Of a stretch of 64,000 bases of DNA, positions 26,459 to 36,037 are shown in pieces. Source of the DNA: Nostoc sp. HK-01 (lineage in GTDB: Bacteria; Cyanobacteriota; Cyanobacteriia; Cyanobacteriales; Nostocaceae). Each line of letters opens with the position of its first letter. Positions within the stretch are counted from its first letter, which is position 1. Position numbers and translations under genes: made by a program. The notes below the pieces were generated by a model. The model saw only the letters and a list, made by a program, of their open reading frames with translations. It made no database searches and had not been told where the DNA came from. The stretch spans positions 2,979,501-3,043,500 of the forward strand of contig AP018318.1 in assembly GCA_003990705.1 (NCBI GenBank), read 5' to 3'.

Positions 26459-27349
26459 TTAAATCCAGCCAACAATCATCCCCGCCAGTAAAATAAAGCC
26501 AATCCACACATTCTGCCGAAACATTTCAGCGTAAGCTGGATTAGGTAAATCTTGCTGTTTCAAGCGCCAATACTGCCAAAACCAGCCAATAGTAGCTAGT
26601 CCTAAAGTCATCCAAAAAGCTAGGTGAAGGTGAATCACCATCCCCAGCCAGCCTAATAATAAGATTGTGCCAGCAAAGAAAATGCCAATGGCATCTGGGG
26701 CATAATTGCCAAAAAACAAAGCGCTAGAATTAATACCTATGCGTCGGTCATCTTCGCGATCGCTCATGGCATATACAGTATCAAAGCCCAATGTCCACAG
26801 TACAGTTGCACCCCACAATAACCAAGTTGGTAGGGAAATACTTCCAGTCACAGCACTCCAGCTAATCAATACCGCAAAACCCCAAGCGATGGATAGTACC
26901 AACTGCGGTACAGGAAACACACGCTTTGCCCCTGGATACAGTATAATTACGGGGACGGCGGCGACTGATAGCCAAAAGCTCAGAGGATTAAGATAAAATG
27001 CCAATATGGCGGCACATCCCAGGGCGATTATAGCTACGGCAATGCCAACTTTAATTGATAAAGCACGGGAAGCTAAAGGGCGATCGCGTGTCCTCTCAAC
27101 TTCTGGGTCAATATCTTTATCCCACAAATCATTGACCACACACCCAGCCGCACTTGTGGCGAGAGTACCCAACACAATCACTCCCACCAAAGGTAAAGGC
27201 GGTTGTCCAGCCGCAGCCAAAACCACAGCCCACAAGCCCGGAATCATCAAAATTAACCGCCCTTCCGGTTTATGCCAGCGTAAAAGCCGGATAATTACAA
27301 GCCACACAGGTTCTTGCTTAGGTTCTGGCGTAATCAACATACAAATCAA
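26459..27349 (-). CDS. ubiA: UbiA-type 4-hydroxybenzoate polyprenyltransferase (plastoquinone pathway)
   Basis: 296 residues, about nine membrane helices. The two Asp-rich motifs are NDLWDKDIDPEVERTRDRPL (about 74-93) and YAMSDREDDRRIGI, which bind Mg-prenyl diphosphate. In cyanobacteria this enzyme prenylates 4-hydroxybenzoate for plastoquinone-9. The start at 27349 (MICMLITPEPKQEP) may be longer than real; the inner ATG two codons later fits equally well. Monocistronic. Confidence 0.93.
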   Translation of the reverse strand: MICMLITPEPKQEPVWLVIIRLLRWHKPEGRLILMIPGLWAVVLAAAGQPPLPLVGVIVLGTLATSAAGCVVNDLWDKDIDPEVERTRDRPLASRALSIKVGIAVAIIALGCAAILAFYLNPLSFWLSVAAVPVIILYPGAKRVFPVPQLVLSIAWGFAVLISWSAVTGSISLPTWLLWGATVLWTLGFDTVYAMSDREDDRRIGINSSALFFGNYAPDAIGIFFAGTILLLGWLGMVIHLHLAFWMTLGLATIGWFWQYWRLKQQDLPNPAYAEMFRQNVWIGFILLAGMIVGWI

Positions 27350-27618
27350 GCAAAATTACTAAATTTTGATAAGTTAACACTTCTTCACATCTATAGAATA
27401 ACTTTATTTGTTATTTGTAAAAACACAACCTAAATTTGCAACGATGGACACATATTCATTGTGAAAAAATAGGGGTGTAAGGGAAAGAATTAACAAGTAA
27501 ATAATACTGATAAATCAACCCCTACACCCAGCCCCAGCAAGAGTTTCATTCGTTTCAGGGTCTACCATCTCAACACGCCATCTTCTATCGTCCTTCCTAA
27601 ATAGAGAGAGAAAACTAG

Positions 27619-29268
27619 ATGCTAAATTTAGTTTCCGCTGGCTGGGAGAGTGTCAAAACTCAACCAGTTCAGCAACACCGGATTATTGCTGCCATTGATT
27701 TGGGAACCAATTCTCTGCACATGGTAGTGGTAAAAATTGACCCAACCCTACCAGCTTTTAGCATTTTTACCAGAGAAAAAGAAACTGTGAGACTGGGCGA
27801 TCGCGATTTAGTTACTGGCGATTTAAAACCAGAAGTCATGGATAGGGCGATCGCCACTTTAAAACGCTTCCAAGCAGTTGCCAAAACTTTTAATGCTGAA
27901 ACCATCATTGCTGTAGCTACCAGTGCAGTGAGAGAAGCCCCTAATGGCAAAGATTTTCTCCACCGAATAGATAGCGAATTAGGTTTAAGCGTTGACTTAA
28001 TTTCTGGTCAAGAAGAAGCACGCCGCATCTATTTAGGAGTGCTGTCGGGGATGGAATTTAACAACCAGCCCCACATCATTATCGATATTGGCGGTGGTTC
28101 TACAGAAATTATTTTGGGAGACAGCCAAGAACCGCGGACACTCACCAGTACCAAAGTAGGTGCAGTGCGACTCACAGGAGAATTCATCACCACCGACCCC
28201 ATCAGCAATTCTGAGTTGCAATATCTACAAGCTTATGTGCGGGGGATGTTAGAACGTTCTGTAGAGGATGTGTTAACAAATATTCAGTTTGGCGAATTTC
28301 CCCGGTTAGTAGGAACATCCGGCACAATTGAAACTCTCGCCTTAATTGATGCTAGGGAAAAATTGGCAATGATGCCTTCTACTCTCAATGGTTATCAATT
28401 GAGTCTCCAGGACTTGCAGGGCTGGGTGAATCGCTTGGCAAAAATGACCAATGTCGAAAGAACAGCCATCCCAGGTATGCCAGAAAAGCGTTCAGAAGTG
28501 ATTTTAGCAGGTGCGATCGTCCTGCAAGAAGCCATGACCTTATTGGGTGTAGATTCAGTCACACTGTGCGGGCGGGCGCTGCGCGAAGGCGTAATTGTTG
28601 ATTGGATGCTGACTCACGGTTTAATCGAAGACCGCTTACGTTACCAAAGTTCCATCCGCCAGCGGAGTGTGCTGAAGCAGTTAAGCAAATACCAAATTAA
28701 TATTGAACACAGCGATCGCGTAGCTGTCTTTGCTCTGAGTTTATTTGACCAGACTCAAGGCATTCTCCACAACTGGGGAGATGATGAACGTCAACTTTTA
28801 TGGGCAGCAGCAATCTTACACAATTGCGGTCATCATATCAGCCATTCTGCTCATCACAAACACTCCTACTATTTAATTCGCAACGGCGAATTACTAGGCT
28901 ATACCGAAACCGAAATCGAAATCATTGCCAACTTAGCCCGTTATCATCGCAAATCTCCACCCAAGAAAAAACACGAAAATTTCCGCAATTTATTGAGTAA
29001 AAATCATCGACAAATCGTCTGTCAATTAAGTGCAATTTTACGATTGGCAGTCGCCCTAGATAGACGACAAATTGGCGCAATATCTCAGGTTAAGTTTAAG
29101 TATTATCCTGATGTACAAGAAGTTTACCTATCAATTTTTCCCTCTCATCCTGATGATGATTGCTCCCTAGAAATGTGGAATTTAGATTATAAAAAAGGCG
29201 TGTTTGAAGCAGAGTTTGGTGTTAGGTTAGTTGCCACCTTAGAATCTGTGAAAGTAGCAGTTAACTAA
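27619..29268 (+). CDS. ppx: Exopolyphosphatase (Ppx/GppA) with C-terminal HD domain
   Basis: 549 residues. The ASKHA-type ATPase fold has AAIDLGTNSLHMVVV at about 24-38, ATSAVREAPNG, IIDIGGGSTEIILG and GTSGTIETL. The C-terminal HD-like part (about 330-530) has AAILHNCGHHISHSAHHKHS and ARYHRK. Full family length for cyanobacterial Ppx. Releases phosphate from polyphosphate chain ends and/or hydrolyses pppGpp. AGAGAGAAAA precedes the ATG. Confidence 0.94.
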   Translation: MLNLVSAGWESVKTQPVQQHRIIAAIDLGTNSLHMVVVKIDPTLPAFSIFTREKETVRLGDRDLVTGDLKPEVMDRAIATLKRFQAVAKTFNAETIIAVATSAVREAPNGKDFLHRIDSELGLSVDLISGQEEARRIYLGVLSGMEFNNQPHIIIDIGGGSTEIILGDSQEPRTLTSTKVGAVRLTGEFITTDPISNSELQYLQAYVRGMLERSVEDVLTNIQFGEFPRLVGTSGTIETLALIDAREKLAMMPSTLNGYQLSLQDLQGWVNRLAKMTNVERTAIPGMPEKRSEVILAGAIVLQEAMTLLGVDSVTLCGRALREGVIVDWMLTHGLIEDRLRYQSSIRQRSVLKQLSKYQINIEHSDRVAVFALSLFDQTQGILHNWGDDERQLLWAAAILHNCGHHISHSAHHKHSYYLIRNGELLGYTETEIEIIANLARYHRKSPPKKKHENFRNLLSKNHRQIVCQLSAILRLAVALDRRQIGAISQVKFKYYPDVQEVYLSIFPSHPDDDCSLEMWNLDYKKGVFEAEFGVRLVATLESVKVAVN

Positions 29269-29311
29269 TATTAGAGACGCGAGTTATCGCGTCTTTCCTG
29301 TAACCTGTTCT

Positions 29312-30487
29312 TTATAACGGCAAAATTACCGTAAATGTAGAGCCTTTTCCTAGTTGTGAAACTACCTTGATTTCACCATGCAATAATTGAACTAGACGAG
29401 ACACAATCGCTAATCCTAAACCTGTCCCGTGAGAATCTTGCGGTTGTTGATTGACTGCACGAAAATAAGGCTGGAAAATTTTTGTTTGAGCATCCGATGC
29501 AATGCCTAATCCAGTATCAGTAATAGATATAGCCCAATTTTGTTCAGATTCCTGATAACATTGCAAACGCACCGTTCCAGAGTCTGTATAGCGAATGGCG
29601 TTACTCAGTAAATTAGTGAGAATTTGCTGAACTCGCAGCGGATCTGTAGTAACTTGATTGGGAGCGCGATCGCAATCAATAATTAAAGATAATTCTTTAT
29701 TCAGTGCTAGGGGTTCAATTATTTCGACAACAGAGTTGATCAACTCACGCACATCAGTCACAGTTGGCTGTAAGATCATTCTGCCAGCATCATAACGAGA
29801 GATTTCCAGAGTATCGTTAATTAACCGCAGAATCAGCCGCCCACTTTTCATCACGCGCTCAATACTTTGGAGATTAGAAGTAGAATCCTCGAGTTCGGGG
29901 TTTTGGCGCTGCTGTCGGAGAAACAAATCTGCGTAACCAATAATTGAAGTTAACGGTGTTTTTAATTCATGCGCCAACTGCGACAGACTATCTTGACTAG
30001 CGCGAACCAAGCGAGTGAGTTCTTGGTTAGTCAAACGTAACTGACCTTGGAGTTGTTCTAACTCTTGTAGCCTTCCGTGAGTATAGCTGTTAAAGCAACG
30101 GGCGATCGCTTCATCAATTACCGTATCAATCAGACGCACAGCCCGTAACAGTTCCACAGGAGATGCTTTTAATAAATCTTCTTCTAGAAAAGTAAAAATT
30201 ACAAACCGCAGTAAACGATACTCTCGTGCAATTTCTGCTGGTTCAAATCCTTGTTCAGCACGCAGCAAGCCATGTTCTAAACTTGCATCAACTACCGTTT
30301 GTAAATCGCTCTTTTCCGACTCCGAAAGTACTGTTGCTAAAGCTTTTAAAACACGAGGTAAACTATTACGTACAGCTTTAAAAGTTAGTTCCTTCGTGGC
30401 TTCAATTTCTTCATCTTGATAAACTGCTTTTACCCATTGCTCAACAATCGCATCACTTTTATTAGTCAGCGTTTGGCTAAAATCCAT
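29312..30487 (-). CDS. Soluble histidine kinase with RsbRD-type N-terminal domain
   Basis: 391 residues. The N-terminal helical domain (about 5-140: NKSDAIVEQWVKAVYQD, FEPAEIAREYRLLR) is like the RsbRD/globin-sensor N-domain. Then comes a short coiled coil, the HisKA motif LAHELKTPLTSIIGYADL, and the ATPase with N box, DTGLGI and GTGLGLAIV. No membrane segment. No cognate response regulator beside it. Convergent with ppx, 43 bases apart. Confidence 0.9.
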   Translation of the reverse strand: MDFSQTLTNKSDAIVEQWVKAVYQDEEIEATKELTFKAVRNSLPRVLKALATVLSESEKSDLQTVVDASLEHGLLRAEQGFEPAEIAREYRLLRFVIFTFLEEDLLKASPVELLRAVRLIDTVIDEAIARCFNSYTHGRLQELEQLQGQLRLTNQELTRLVRASQDSLSQLAHELKTPLTSIIGYADLFLRQQRQNPELEDSTSNLQSIERVMKSGRLILRLINDTLEISRYDAGRMILQPTVTDVRELINSVVEIIEPLALNKELSLIIDCDRAPNQVTTDPLRVQQILTNLLSNAIRYTDSGTVRLQCYQESEQNWAISITDTGLGIASDAQTKIFQPYFRAVNQQPQDSHGTGLGLAIVSRLVQLLHGEIKVVSQLGKGSTFTVILPL

Positions 30488-30755
30488 CTGAATATTTTAT
30501 AATACAGCATCTTCAATCAGAAGTAGCTTAGTGCGTTTTGAATAGTCTTCGCACCTTACAAAAGATGGAATTTAGGAAAAACCCTCTCTCTTTTGTTAGA
30601 GGATGTTTTACAAGTATTTGTCTGTCTAGCTGCGACTTTAATCGCTAAAGCGAGTATGCAAGTAGACTTTTCCAACAATCATTTGTTAATAGCAATATCC
30701 TCGACTTCGCCAAGAATGCAGGTATATAAAACAATCAATTTTTATCAAGTTTAAT
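30488..30755. other. Spacer with a MITE-end-like sequence
   Basis: Contains AGAGGATGTTTTACAAGT at 30599-30616, which resembles the left end of the MITE at 48345-48553, and ACTTTTCCAACAATC about 65 bases further on. It may be a short deleted copy. No gene is seen. Confidence 0.35.
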
Positions 30756-31763
30756 TCAATTATGCTGAATCCCTATTTGCTCATTTTCCAACGCTTTGAG
30801 AATTTTGAAATATAAATTCTCAACTCTTTGTACTTGAGCCTCACCAATAGCAGCATAATGAGTTAAACCAGGAGAACCATTAACTTCGATAATCACATAA
30901 TTATTCATTGGCATAGTTATATCTTCAGTAATAATGTCTAACCCTGACAGTCTTAATCCCATATCTTTAGTGACATTTATCGCTAACTTTTGAAAATCAG
31001 GATGGATACTTTCAGTCAGATCTACCCCATCCCCACCACTCGATAAATTGGCATTATCTAACAAATAAACAACATGATTTTCGGGAATGACACTATCTAA
31101 CTTCAGCTTTTGTCGCTTTAATTTTCGCTTGATGCGGAAATCATGAACATCTATATTGTTTTTTCTACCATTAGTCGTAAAATCTTTTGATTTTTGCTGT
31201 GTCAGTTCTAAAATAGTAGACTTACCATCACCGACTACACATAAAGGAATTCTTTGATATACCGCCAGCACTTCATCATCCATAACAACAATTCTGTAAT
31301 CATTGCCAACATAAAATCTTTCGACAATTAACCCTGGCGTAATTCGTAAGATTTTTTTCGCAACTTGATAATATTCTGTTTTATTGTAGACTTTAGTAAC
31401 AAATCTGCCTTGGCTCAGGTTAATGGGCTTCACAATCACCGGAAAACCTAATTCTTTAGCGTAATCAAATCCGGCATCAATATTTCTCTCACTTCCTATT
31501 TTTTCACATAATTTCTTGCTAAAAAAAGTTTGCCCTTCAGTAACTTTATATCCAAAGTGGTTGAGAAAAAAATTAGAATATGCTTTATCTTTAGCAATTT
31601 CCGCAGAACCAAAACCGTTAATATTTAATTTACTATGACTAAAACAAGCTTTATTGCCATTTTTAAATGTAATATGTCCGACAAAAGCATATTCAGGATC
31701 TACGACAACTATTGCACCTATTTGCGGAGCAATTTTTTGAATTATGGATGTTACTAATGGCAT
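30756..31763 (-). CDS. ATP-grasp ligase related to the cyanophycin synthetase/GshAB type
   Basis: 335 residues forming a single ATP-grasp unit. KAYSNFFLNHFGYKVTEG leads in, then the ATP-binding AKELGFPVIVKPINLSQGR (about 122-140), VERFYVGNDYRIVVMDDEVL, and the metal-binding GLRLSGLDIITED and YVIIEVNGSPGL (Glu/Asn ligands). This is the ATP-grasp style of cyanophycin synthetase and bifunctional GshAB, but the Mur-ligase half of CphA is absent. It should form an amide bond on an unknown carboxylate. No precursor peptide or transporter lies beside it, so pathway unknown. Confidence 0.8.
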   Translation of the reverse strand: MPLVTSIIQKIAPQIGAIVVVDPEYAFVGHITFKNGNKACFSHSKLNINGFGSAEIAKDKAYSNFFLNHFGYKVTEGQTFFSKKLCEKIGSERNIDAGFDYAKELGFPVIVKPINLSQGRFVTKVYNKTEYYQVAKKILRITPGLIVERFYVGNDYRIVVMDDEVLAVYQRIPLCVVGDGKSTILELTQQKSKDFTTNGRKNNIDVHDFRIKRKLKRQKLKLDSVIPENHVVYLLDNANLSSGGDGVDLTESIHPDFQKLAINVTKDMGLRLSGLDIITEDITMPMNNYVIIEVNGSPGLTHYAAIGEAQVQRVENLYFKILKALENEQIGIQHN

Positions 31764-32285
31764 TTGCTTTATCCAAAAGTATAATTCGCAGAAATTTTAA
31801 CGAATTGGTAAGTATTGGTCAATAATATAATAAAAATCAAACAATTTTTAGGACTTTATTCTCAGCAAAATTTATTTAAAAATAATTTATAAAAATTAAT
31901 ATTATTTTCTAGATAAAAAATGTTTAGTTACTAGTATTTTTTTATACGCAACACTTAAAAAGTATATATTGAGACCTGAATATTTTTTTCCGGTTGGTAT
32001 TAAATGTGCATGTAGAAGTAAGTAAGCTGAGTGGAGATGCCACACTTGTTAATAATTTAAATTTTGGATTTGTTTTTGCCTTCTTTAGTTGCTAATGAAG
32101 GGTTTTAGACCGATCGCCAGTTAAATTTACAAGATAAGTTATTGTAAAACGCTCCGCGAAATCTTGACAATCCAAAAATAATCGAATAACAAGGTGGCAG
32201 CAGCTTGAAAAAAGGCGTTAGTGCATCCCCGCCAAGAGAAGTCAGTAACGCCTTCACTGAAAATTACACACGGATATTTTAAATC
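31764..32285. other. 522-base AT-rich spacer with a leader hairpin
   Basis: AT-rich divergent region between the ATP-grasp gene and the 78-residue gene. AAGGCGTTA at 32212-32220 and TAACGCCTT at 32246-32254 form a perfect 9-bp stem with a 25-base loop just upstream of the plus-strand start. It could be a 5' leader structure. No gene is recognised; the 80-codon frame at 32221 overlaps the real gene in another frame. Confidence 0.45.
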
Positions 32286-32522
32286 ATGCCACAAAATACG
32301 GAATACAAAGCTAATCAAACCGAAAATCAGGCGATCGCCTATAAAGAACGCCTCAATTCTTGGGCAATTGCCCGTTTACAGCCAGATGCCCAAAGAGAAA
32401 TTGTCGCTCGCTTTCGCAGTCGTTCCGATGCCGATGGTTACATGCAGCGCCTACGTCAAATGATGCCAGATGCTTCTTTTATGGTTGTATTTGATTGTCA
32501 ACGCGAAGAAGTTGTAGCTTAA
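32286..32522 (+). CDS. Small conserved cyanobacterial protein, 78 residues
   Basis: Soluble protein with IARLQPDAQREIVARFRSRS, DADGYMQRLRQMMPDASFMV and VVFDCQREEVVA. The pattern suggests a helical start and one strand at the end. It recurs in filamentous cyanobacteria as far as I recall, with no known function. Preceded by a hairpin at 32212-32254 that may control its translation. Confidence 0.65.
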   Translation: MPQNTEYKANQTENQAIAYKERLNSWAIARLQPDAQREIVARFRSRSDADGYMQRLRQMMPDASFMVVFDCQREEVVA

Positions 32523-32704
32523 AGTGTCGATTTGTTATTTAAGTTCAAATTTGAAGGATTAAGGGTGCGCTCACCATTATTATTGAGGTGCGTTACATCC
32601 TTATTAACGCACCAATATTAAATCTGTATGAGTATAGGGAATGAGGAGTTGGGAATAAGGAATAGTGAAAAATCATTGTCCCTCATCCCTCCTCCAGATG
32701 CAAA

Positions 32705-33853
32705 CTATTTAGGCAACACTTCCCCCAGTGCTTCTATCAGTCGGTCAACATTTTCTTTACGGCTATTAAAGCCCATCAACCCAACACGCCACACTTTACC
32801 AGCCAGTTCTCCCAGTCCACCGCCAACTTCAATTCCGTGTTCTGTTAACAGCTGTCGGGCGATCGCTTTACCATCCACCCCTTCAGGAATGCGGACTGTA
32901 GTGAGAGTCGGCAAACGATATTCCCGTTCAACGTGCAAACTCAGTCCTACGTCTTCTAGCCTGTCCCAGAAATATTCCACATTCTTTTGATGACGTTGCC
33001 AGCAATTGGCTAATCCTTCCTCGGCAACTAACCGCAGGGCTTCTCGCAGAGCATAATACAAGTTGATTGGGGCTGTATGATGATAAACGCGTTCACTACC
33101 CCAATACTTACTGAGTAAAGTCATATCTAAATACCAGTTTGCCACCTTTGTGCTACGGCGCTGCAATTTCTCCCAAGCACGGGGACTCATGGTAAAAGGT
33201 GAAGCCCCAGGTGGGCAACCCAAGCCTTTTTGACTACAGCTATAAGCTAAATCTACTCCCCACTCATCTAAAAATATTGGTACGCCACCAAGGCTAGTTA
33301 CAGTATCCACTAATAACAACGTGCCAAATTCTCGACACAATTCACCCACACCTTCCAATGGTTGACGCGCACCTGTAGAAGTTTCAGCGTGAACCAAAGC
33401 CAAAATGGTTGGGCGATGGGTTTCCATTGCGGTGCGGAGTTCCTCTAAAGAGAAAACTTGCCCCCAAGGTTTGGTAATGCTACGCACATCTGCACCATAT
33501 CGCCCAGCCATATCAACAAGGCGATTACCAAAGTATCCCGCCACACCGATTAAAACCACATCACCGGGTTCTACCGCATTGGCGATAGTTGCTTCCATTG
33601 CAGCAGAACCCGTACCGCTGACAGCGATAGTTAAGGGATTTTCGGTTTGCCAAACGTAACGCAGTAACGACTGAATTTCATCCATCAGCCCTAAGAAATC
33701 TGGGTCAAGATGTCCCAGAGGAGAGGTATTCATTGCCTGGAGAACTGTAGGATGGGCATTGGAGGGGCCTGGCCCTAACAGTAACTTGGAAGGGATTTCT
33801 AGAGGTTTGAGTTGTAAGCGCTGACTATCGTTAATCGAGATTGTTGGCGACAT
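32705..33853 (-). CDS. Class V aminotransferase (alanine/serine-glyoxylate type)
   Basis: 382 residues, PLP fold type I. LLGPGPSNAHPTVLQAM opens the fold, TGTGSAAMEATIANA binds the cofactor phosphate, LVHAETSTGA and LLVDTVTSLGG supply the Asp, and CSQKGLGCPPG contains the Schiff-base Lys. Likely role is glyoxylate-to-glycine transamination in photorespiration. Close relatives are sometimes annotated as 'soluble hydrogenase 42 kDa subunit', a historical misnomer unrelated to the hup genes here. Confidence 0.93.
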   Translation of the reverse strand: MSPTISINDSQRLQLKPLEIPSKLLLGPGPSNAHPTVLQAMNTSPLGHLDPDFLGLMDEIQSLLRYVWQTENPLTIAVSGTGSAAMEATIANAVEPGDVVLIGVAGYFGNRLVDMAGRYGADVRSITKPWGQVFSLEELRTAMETHRPTILALVHAETSTGARQPLEGVGELCREFGTLLLVDTVTSLGGVPIFLDEWGVDLAYSCSQKGLGCPPGASPFTMSPRAWEKLQRRSTKVANWYLDMTLLSKYWGSERVYHHTAPINLYYALREALRLVAEEGLANCWQRHQKNVEYFWDRLEDVGLSLHVEREYRLPTLTTVRIPEGVDGKAIARQLLTEHGIEVGGGLGELAGKVWRVGLMGFNSRKENVDRLIEALGEVLPK

Positions 33854-33938
33854 AATTTGTTGCTGTCTAGACAGTACTTACCGGATCATAGAGCGATCGC
33901 ATCACCCTTGTATCGTCTTGGTGCTAACACATGATCAG

Positions 33939-33972
33939 ATTCCCCACTTCTTAAAGAAGTGGGGAATTTTTT
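33939..33972 (+). terminator. 14-bp stem with T-run in a divergent spacer
   Basis: Arms 33939-33952 and 33954-33967 are complementary (ATTCCCCACTTCTT and its complement), followed by TTTTTT at 33967-33972. It lies between two divergent genes, so it cannot end either of them. It may insulate the DUF4189 gene or be a dispersed repeat. Confidence 0.5.
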
Positions 33973-34098
33973 ATGAAGCATATCTTCATAAAAAGATGAG
34001 TATAAACGCGAATCCTGAAATTAATTAACGTAGCAAATAATAGTTGCAACACACCAAAACGTGTTGTAGTCACCACCTAATATTATTAGGAAATAAAT

Positions 34099-34500
34099 AT
34101 GTTAAAAGTAGGTTTTAAAAAAAGCTTATTGACCGCGATCGCAGTTATCTCTATATTACCTGCAATTACCCAGACTGCTCAAGCTGGCGCGGCTAACAAT
34201 GTATTTGGAGCCATTTCTTATTCTCCTTCTACTAAAGTTTATTCAACAGGAATTGCTAAAACAAAGCAAGCAGCAATCAACGCATCTTTAAATAAATGTC
34301 GCCGTGAAAGTGCGGCTGGAGATTGTACAACACCATTGTGGTTTAAAAATGCTTGGGGAGCCTTAGCTGTGGGTTCTGATGGTAGTTATGGTACAGGCTG
34401 GGGTACTAACCAATCTCTTGCCAAAAAATATGCTGTAGAAACCTGTCAGAAATACGGTGGTGAAGATTGTCAAGTTGTTTTAATTAAACAAGCCAGATAA
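34099..34500 (+). CDS. Secreted DUF4189 protein
   Basis: 133 residues. Sec signal peptide: basic start MLKVGFKKSLLTAIAV, hydrophobic core, cleavage after TAQAGA (about residue 30). The mature part has two DUF4189-like halves with conserved Cys pairs: FGAISYSPST..YSTGIAK..AINASLNKC and WGALAVGSDGSYGTGWG..ETCQKYGGEDC. DUF4189 domains occur in exported proteins of unknown function. A TAATATTATTAGGAAA segment before the ATG may provide the ribosome-binding site. Confidence 0.85.
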   Translation: MLKVGFKKSLLTAIAVISILPAITQTAQAGAANNVFGAISYSPSTKVYSTGIAKTKQAAINASLNKCRRESAAGDCTTPLWFKNAWGALAVGSDGSYGTGWGTNQSLAKKYAVETCQKYGGEDCQVVLIKQAR

Positions 34501-34537
34501 TAAGCTATTTAATTTAAAAATAGACAGGTATTGACAA

Positions 34538-34568
34538 CGCATTCTCAAACAAGAGGATGCGATTTTTT
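34538..34568 (+). terminator. Rho-independent terminator of the DUF4189 gene
   Basis: CGCATTCTC (34538-34546) pairs with GAGGATGCG (34553-34561) with one mismatch and a 6-base loop, followed by a run of seven T. Correct position and strand, 38 bases after the stop. Confidence 0.8.
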
Positions 34569-34598
34569 TATATCTCGCACCCCTACAAAAGCATTGAT

Positions 34599-35684
34599 TT
34601 ATCTTCTGGCAATTCCTGAAGTCACAGTACTGCGAACATAACCATTTTTGGCAAATTTATTTTGCAAAATTTGTCGATAAACTTCTTCATAACCATCAGT
34701 CATCCGCTGAAAGCTAAAATTGTTTTCGACATACTGACGGCAAGTATACCTGTCTAACTCTGCGACTTTGTTAATGGCACTCACACATTCCGCCACATTA
34801 TTACAGAGAAAACCTGTTTTTCCGTCGGCAATTACCTCAGATGTCGAACCTAATTTCATCGCAATTACTGGTGTACCTGCTGCCATTGATTCCACCATCA
34901 CCAAACCAAAGGGTTCTCGCCAAGTAATGGGAAATAAAGTAGCTACTGCACCACCCATAAGAGCATTTTTTTGCTGATGATTTGCTTCACCTAAATACTC
35001 AATTTGTTCGCCATCAATTAAAGGTTTAATTTCTCGTTCAAAGTAATCTACATCAACAACATCTACCTTACCAGCTATTTTTAAACGCCAACCAGATTGT
35101 TTAGCAATAGCTATTGCTAAATGTGTTCCCTTCTCTGGAGATATTCGACCTAAAAATGCTAAATAAGGCTGTTCTTCCGGTTCAGGATGAAACTTGTAAC
35201 TACTTACATCTATACCGTTGTAAACTGTGGCTGTATAATTCAAACCTAGGGAATTTTCCCGTTGGGTATGAGAAATGCTGATAAAAGGTTGACGTTTCGC
35301 ATATTGAAACATCTTTTGATTATCAGGGGTAAAAATCCCGTGTAAAGTATGAACTGTCGGGGTACTCACAAGATTTGCATAAGGCAATGCCGCACAGCCC
35401 ATGTGAGAGTGGATAATATCAAATTCATCCGCCTGATCATATACAGAAGCTAACTGTAACATTTCATAAATGTTATATTCCTTGATATTCTTATCGAGTC
35501 GTAAAGCACGAGGATGTACTGATTCTAGCTTGGCTAAACTAATAGAATCACCCGATGCGAATAAAGTAACTTCATGTCCGCGTCGCACTAATTCATCGGT
35601 CAGTAACCCCACAACTAACTCAATACCCCCATAAGCTGGAGGTGGTACTCTCTCCCACAGTGGGGCAACTTGAGCTATTCTCAT
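34599..35684 (-). CDS. Glycosyltransferase family 4 protein
   Basis: 361 residues with GT-B fold. N-terminal acceptor domain: RIAQVAPLWERVPPPAYGGI and DIIHSHMGCAALPYAN. C-terminal donor domain: YLAFLGRISPEKGTHLAI and the EX7E-type segment EPFGLVMVESMAAGTPVI. Retaining sugar transferase, probably for exopolysaccharide or glycolipid. No other sugar genes adjoin, so the product is not known. Confidence 0.92.
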   Translation of the reverse strand: MRIAQVAPLWERVPPPAYGGIELVVGLLTDELVRRGHEVTLFASGDSISLAKLESVHPRALRLDKNIKEYNIYEMLQLASVYDQADEFDIIHSHMGCAALPYANLVSTPTVHTLHGIFTPDNQKMFQYAKRQPFISISHTQRENSLGLNYTATVYNGIDVSSYKFHPEPEEQPYLAFLGRISPEKGTHLAIAIAKQSGWRLKIAGKVDVVDVDYFEREIKPLIDGEQIEYLGEANHQQKNALMGGAVATLFPITWREPFGLVMVESMAAGTPVIAMKLGSTSEVIADGKTGFLCNNVAECVSAINKVAELDRYTCRQYVENNFSFQRMTDGYEEVYRQILQNKFAKNGYVRSTVTSGIARR

Positions 35685-36037
35685 TACAAACCTCCTAAAA
35701 GATAAATTTTGAATTAATAGTGTTTGTTTTTCAATAGCGATGAATTTTGAGTGGAAATAACTCAGTAGAGTAGTAACTCAGCACTTTTTCCTAGCACTAT
35801 CAACTCAGTTTAAAAAGCAATTTTCTAAATAAGTGCATCAAAATATTAGACTTTAACTGCTAAAGAATTTGTCTATCTTTGTAGATAAATTTGACTATCC
35901 TCAAGAGGTAAATAGAGTGGATTGATTTAGTCTCTTTGGTTTGGGTATCAAAGGCATCGTCTTTATAAGCTGATTTTTTGACTTTTGAGTTAAATTAGAT
36001 ACACTAGGAAAATATAGAAAATCACTAAATTCTCAAG
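35685..36037. other. 353-base divergent spacer
   Basis: Promoter region for the glycosyltransferase and potC genes. It includes an ACTCAGCACTTTTTCC fragment near 35776, one of the dispersed STRR-type repeats of this window. Nothing else was recognised. Confidence 0.35.
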
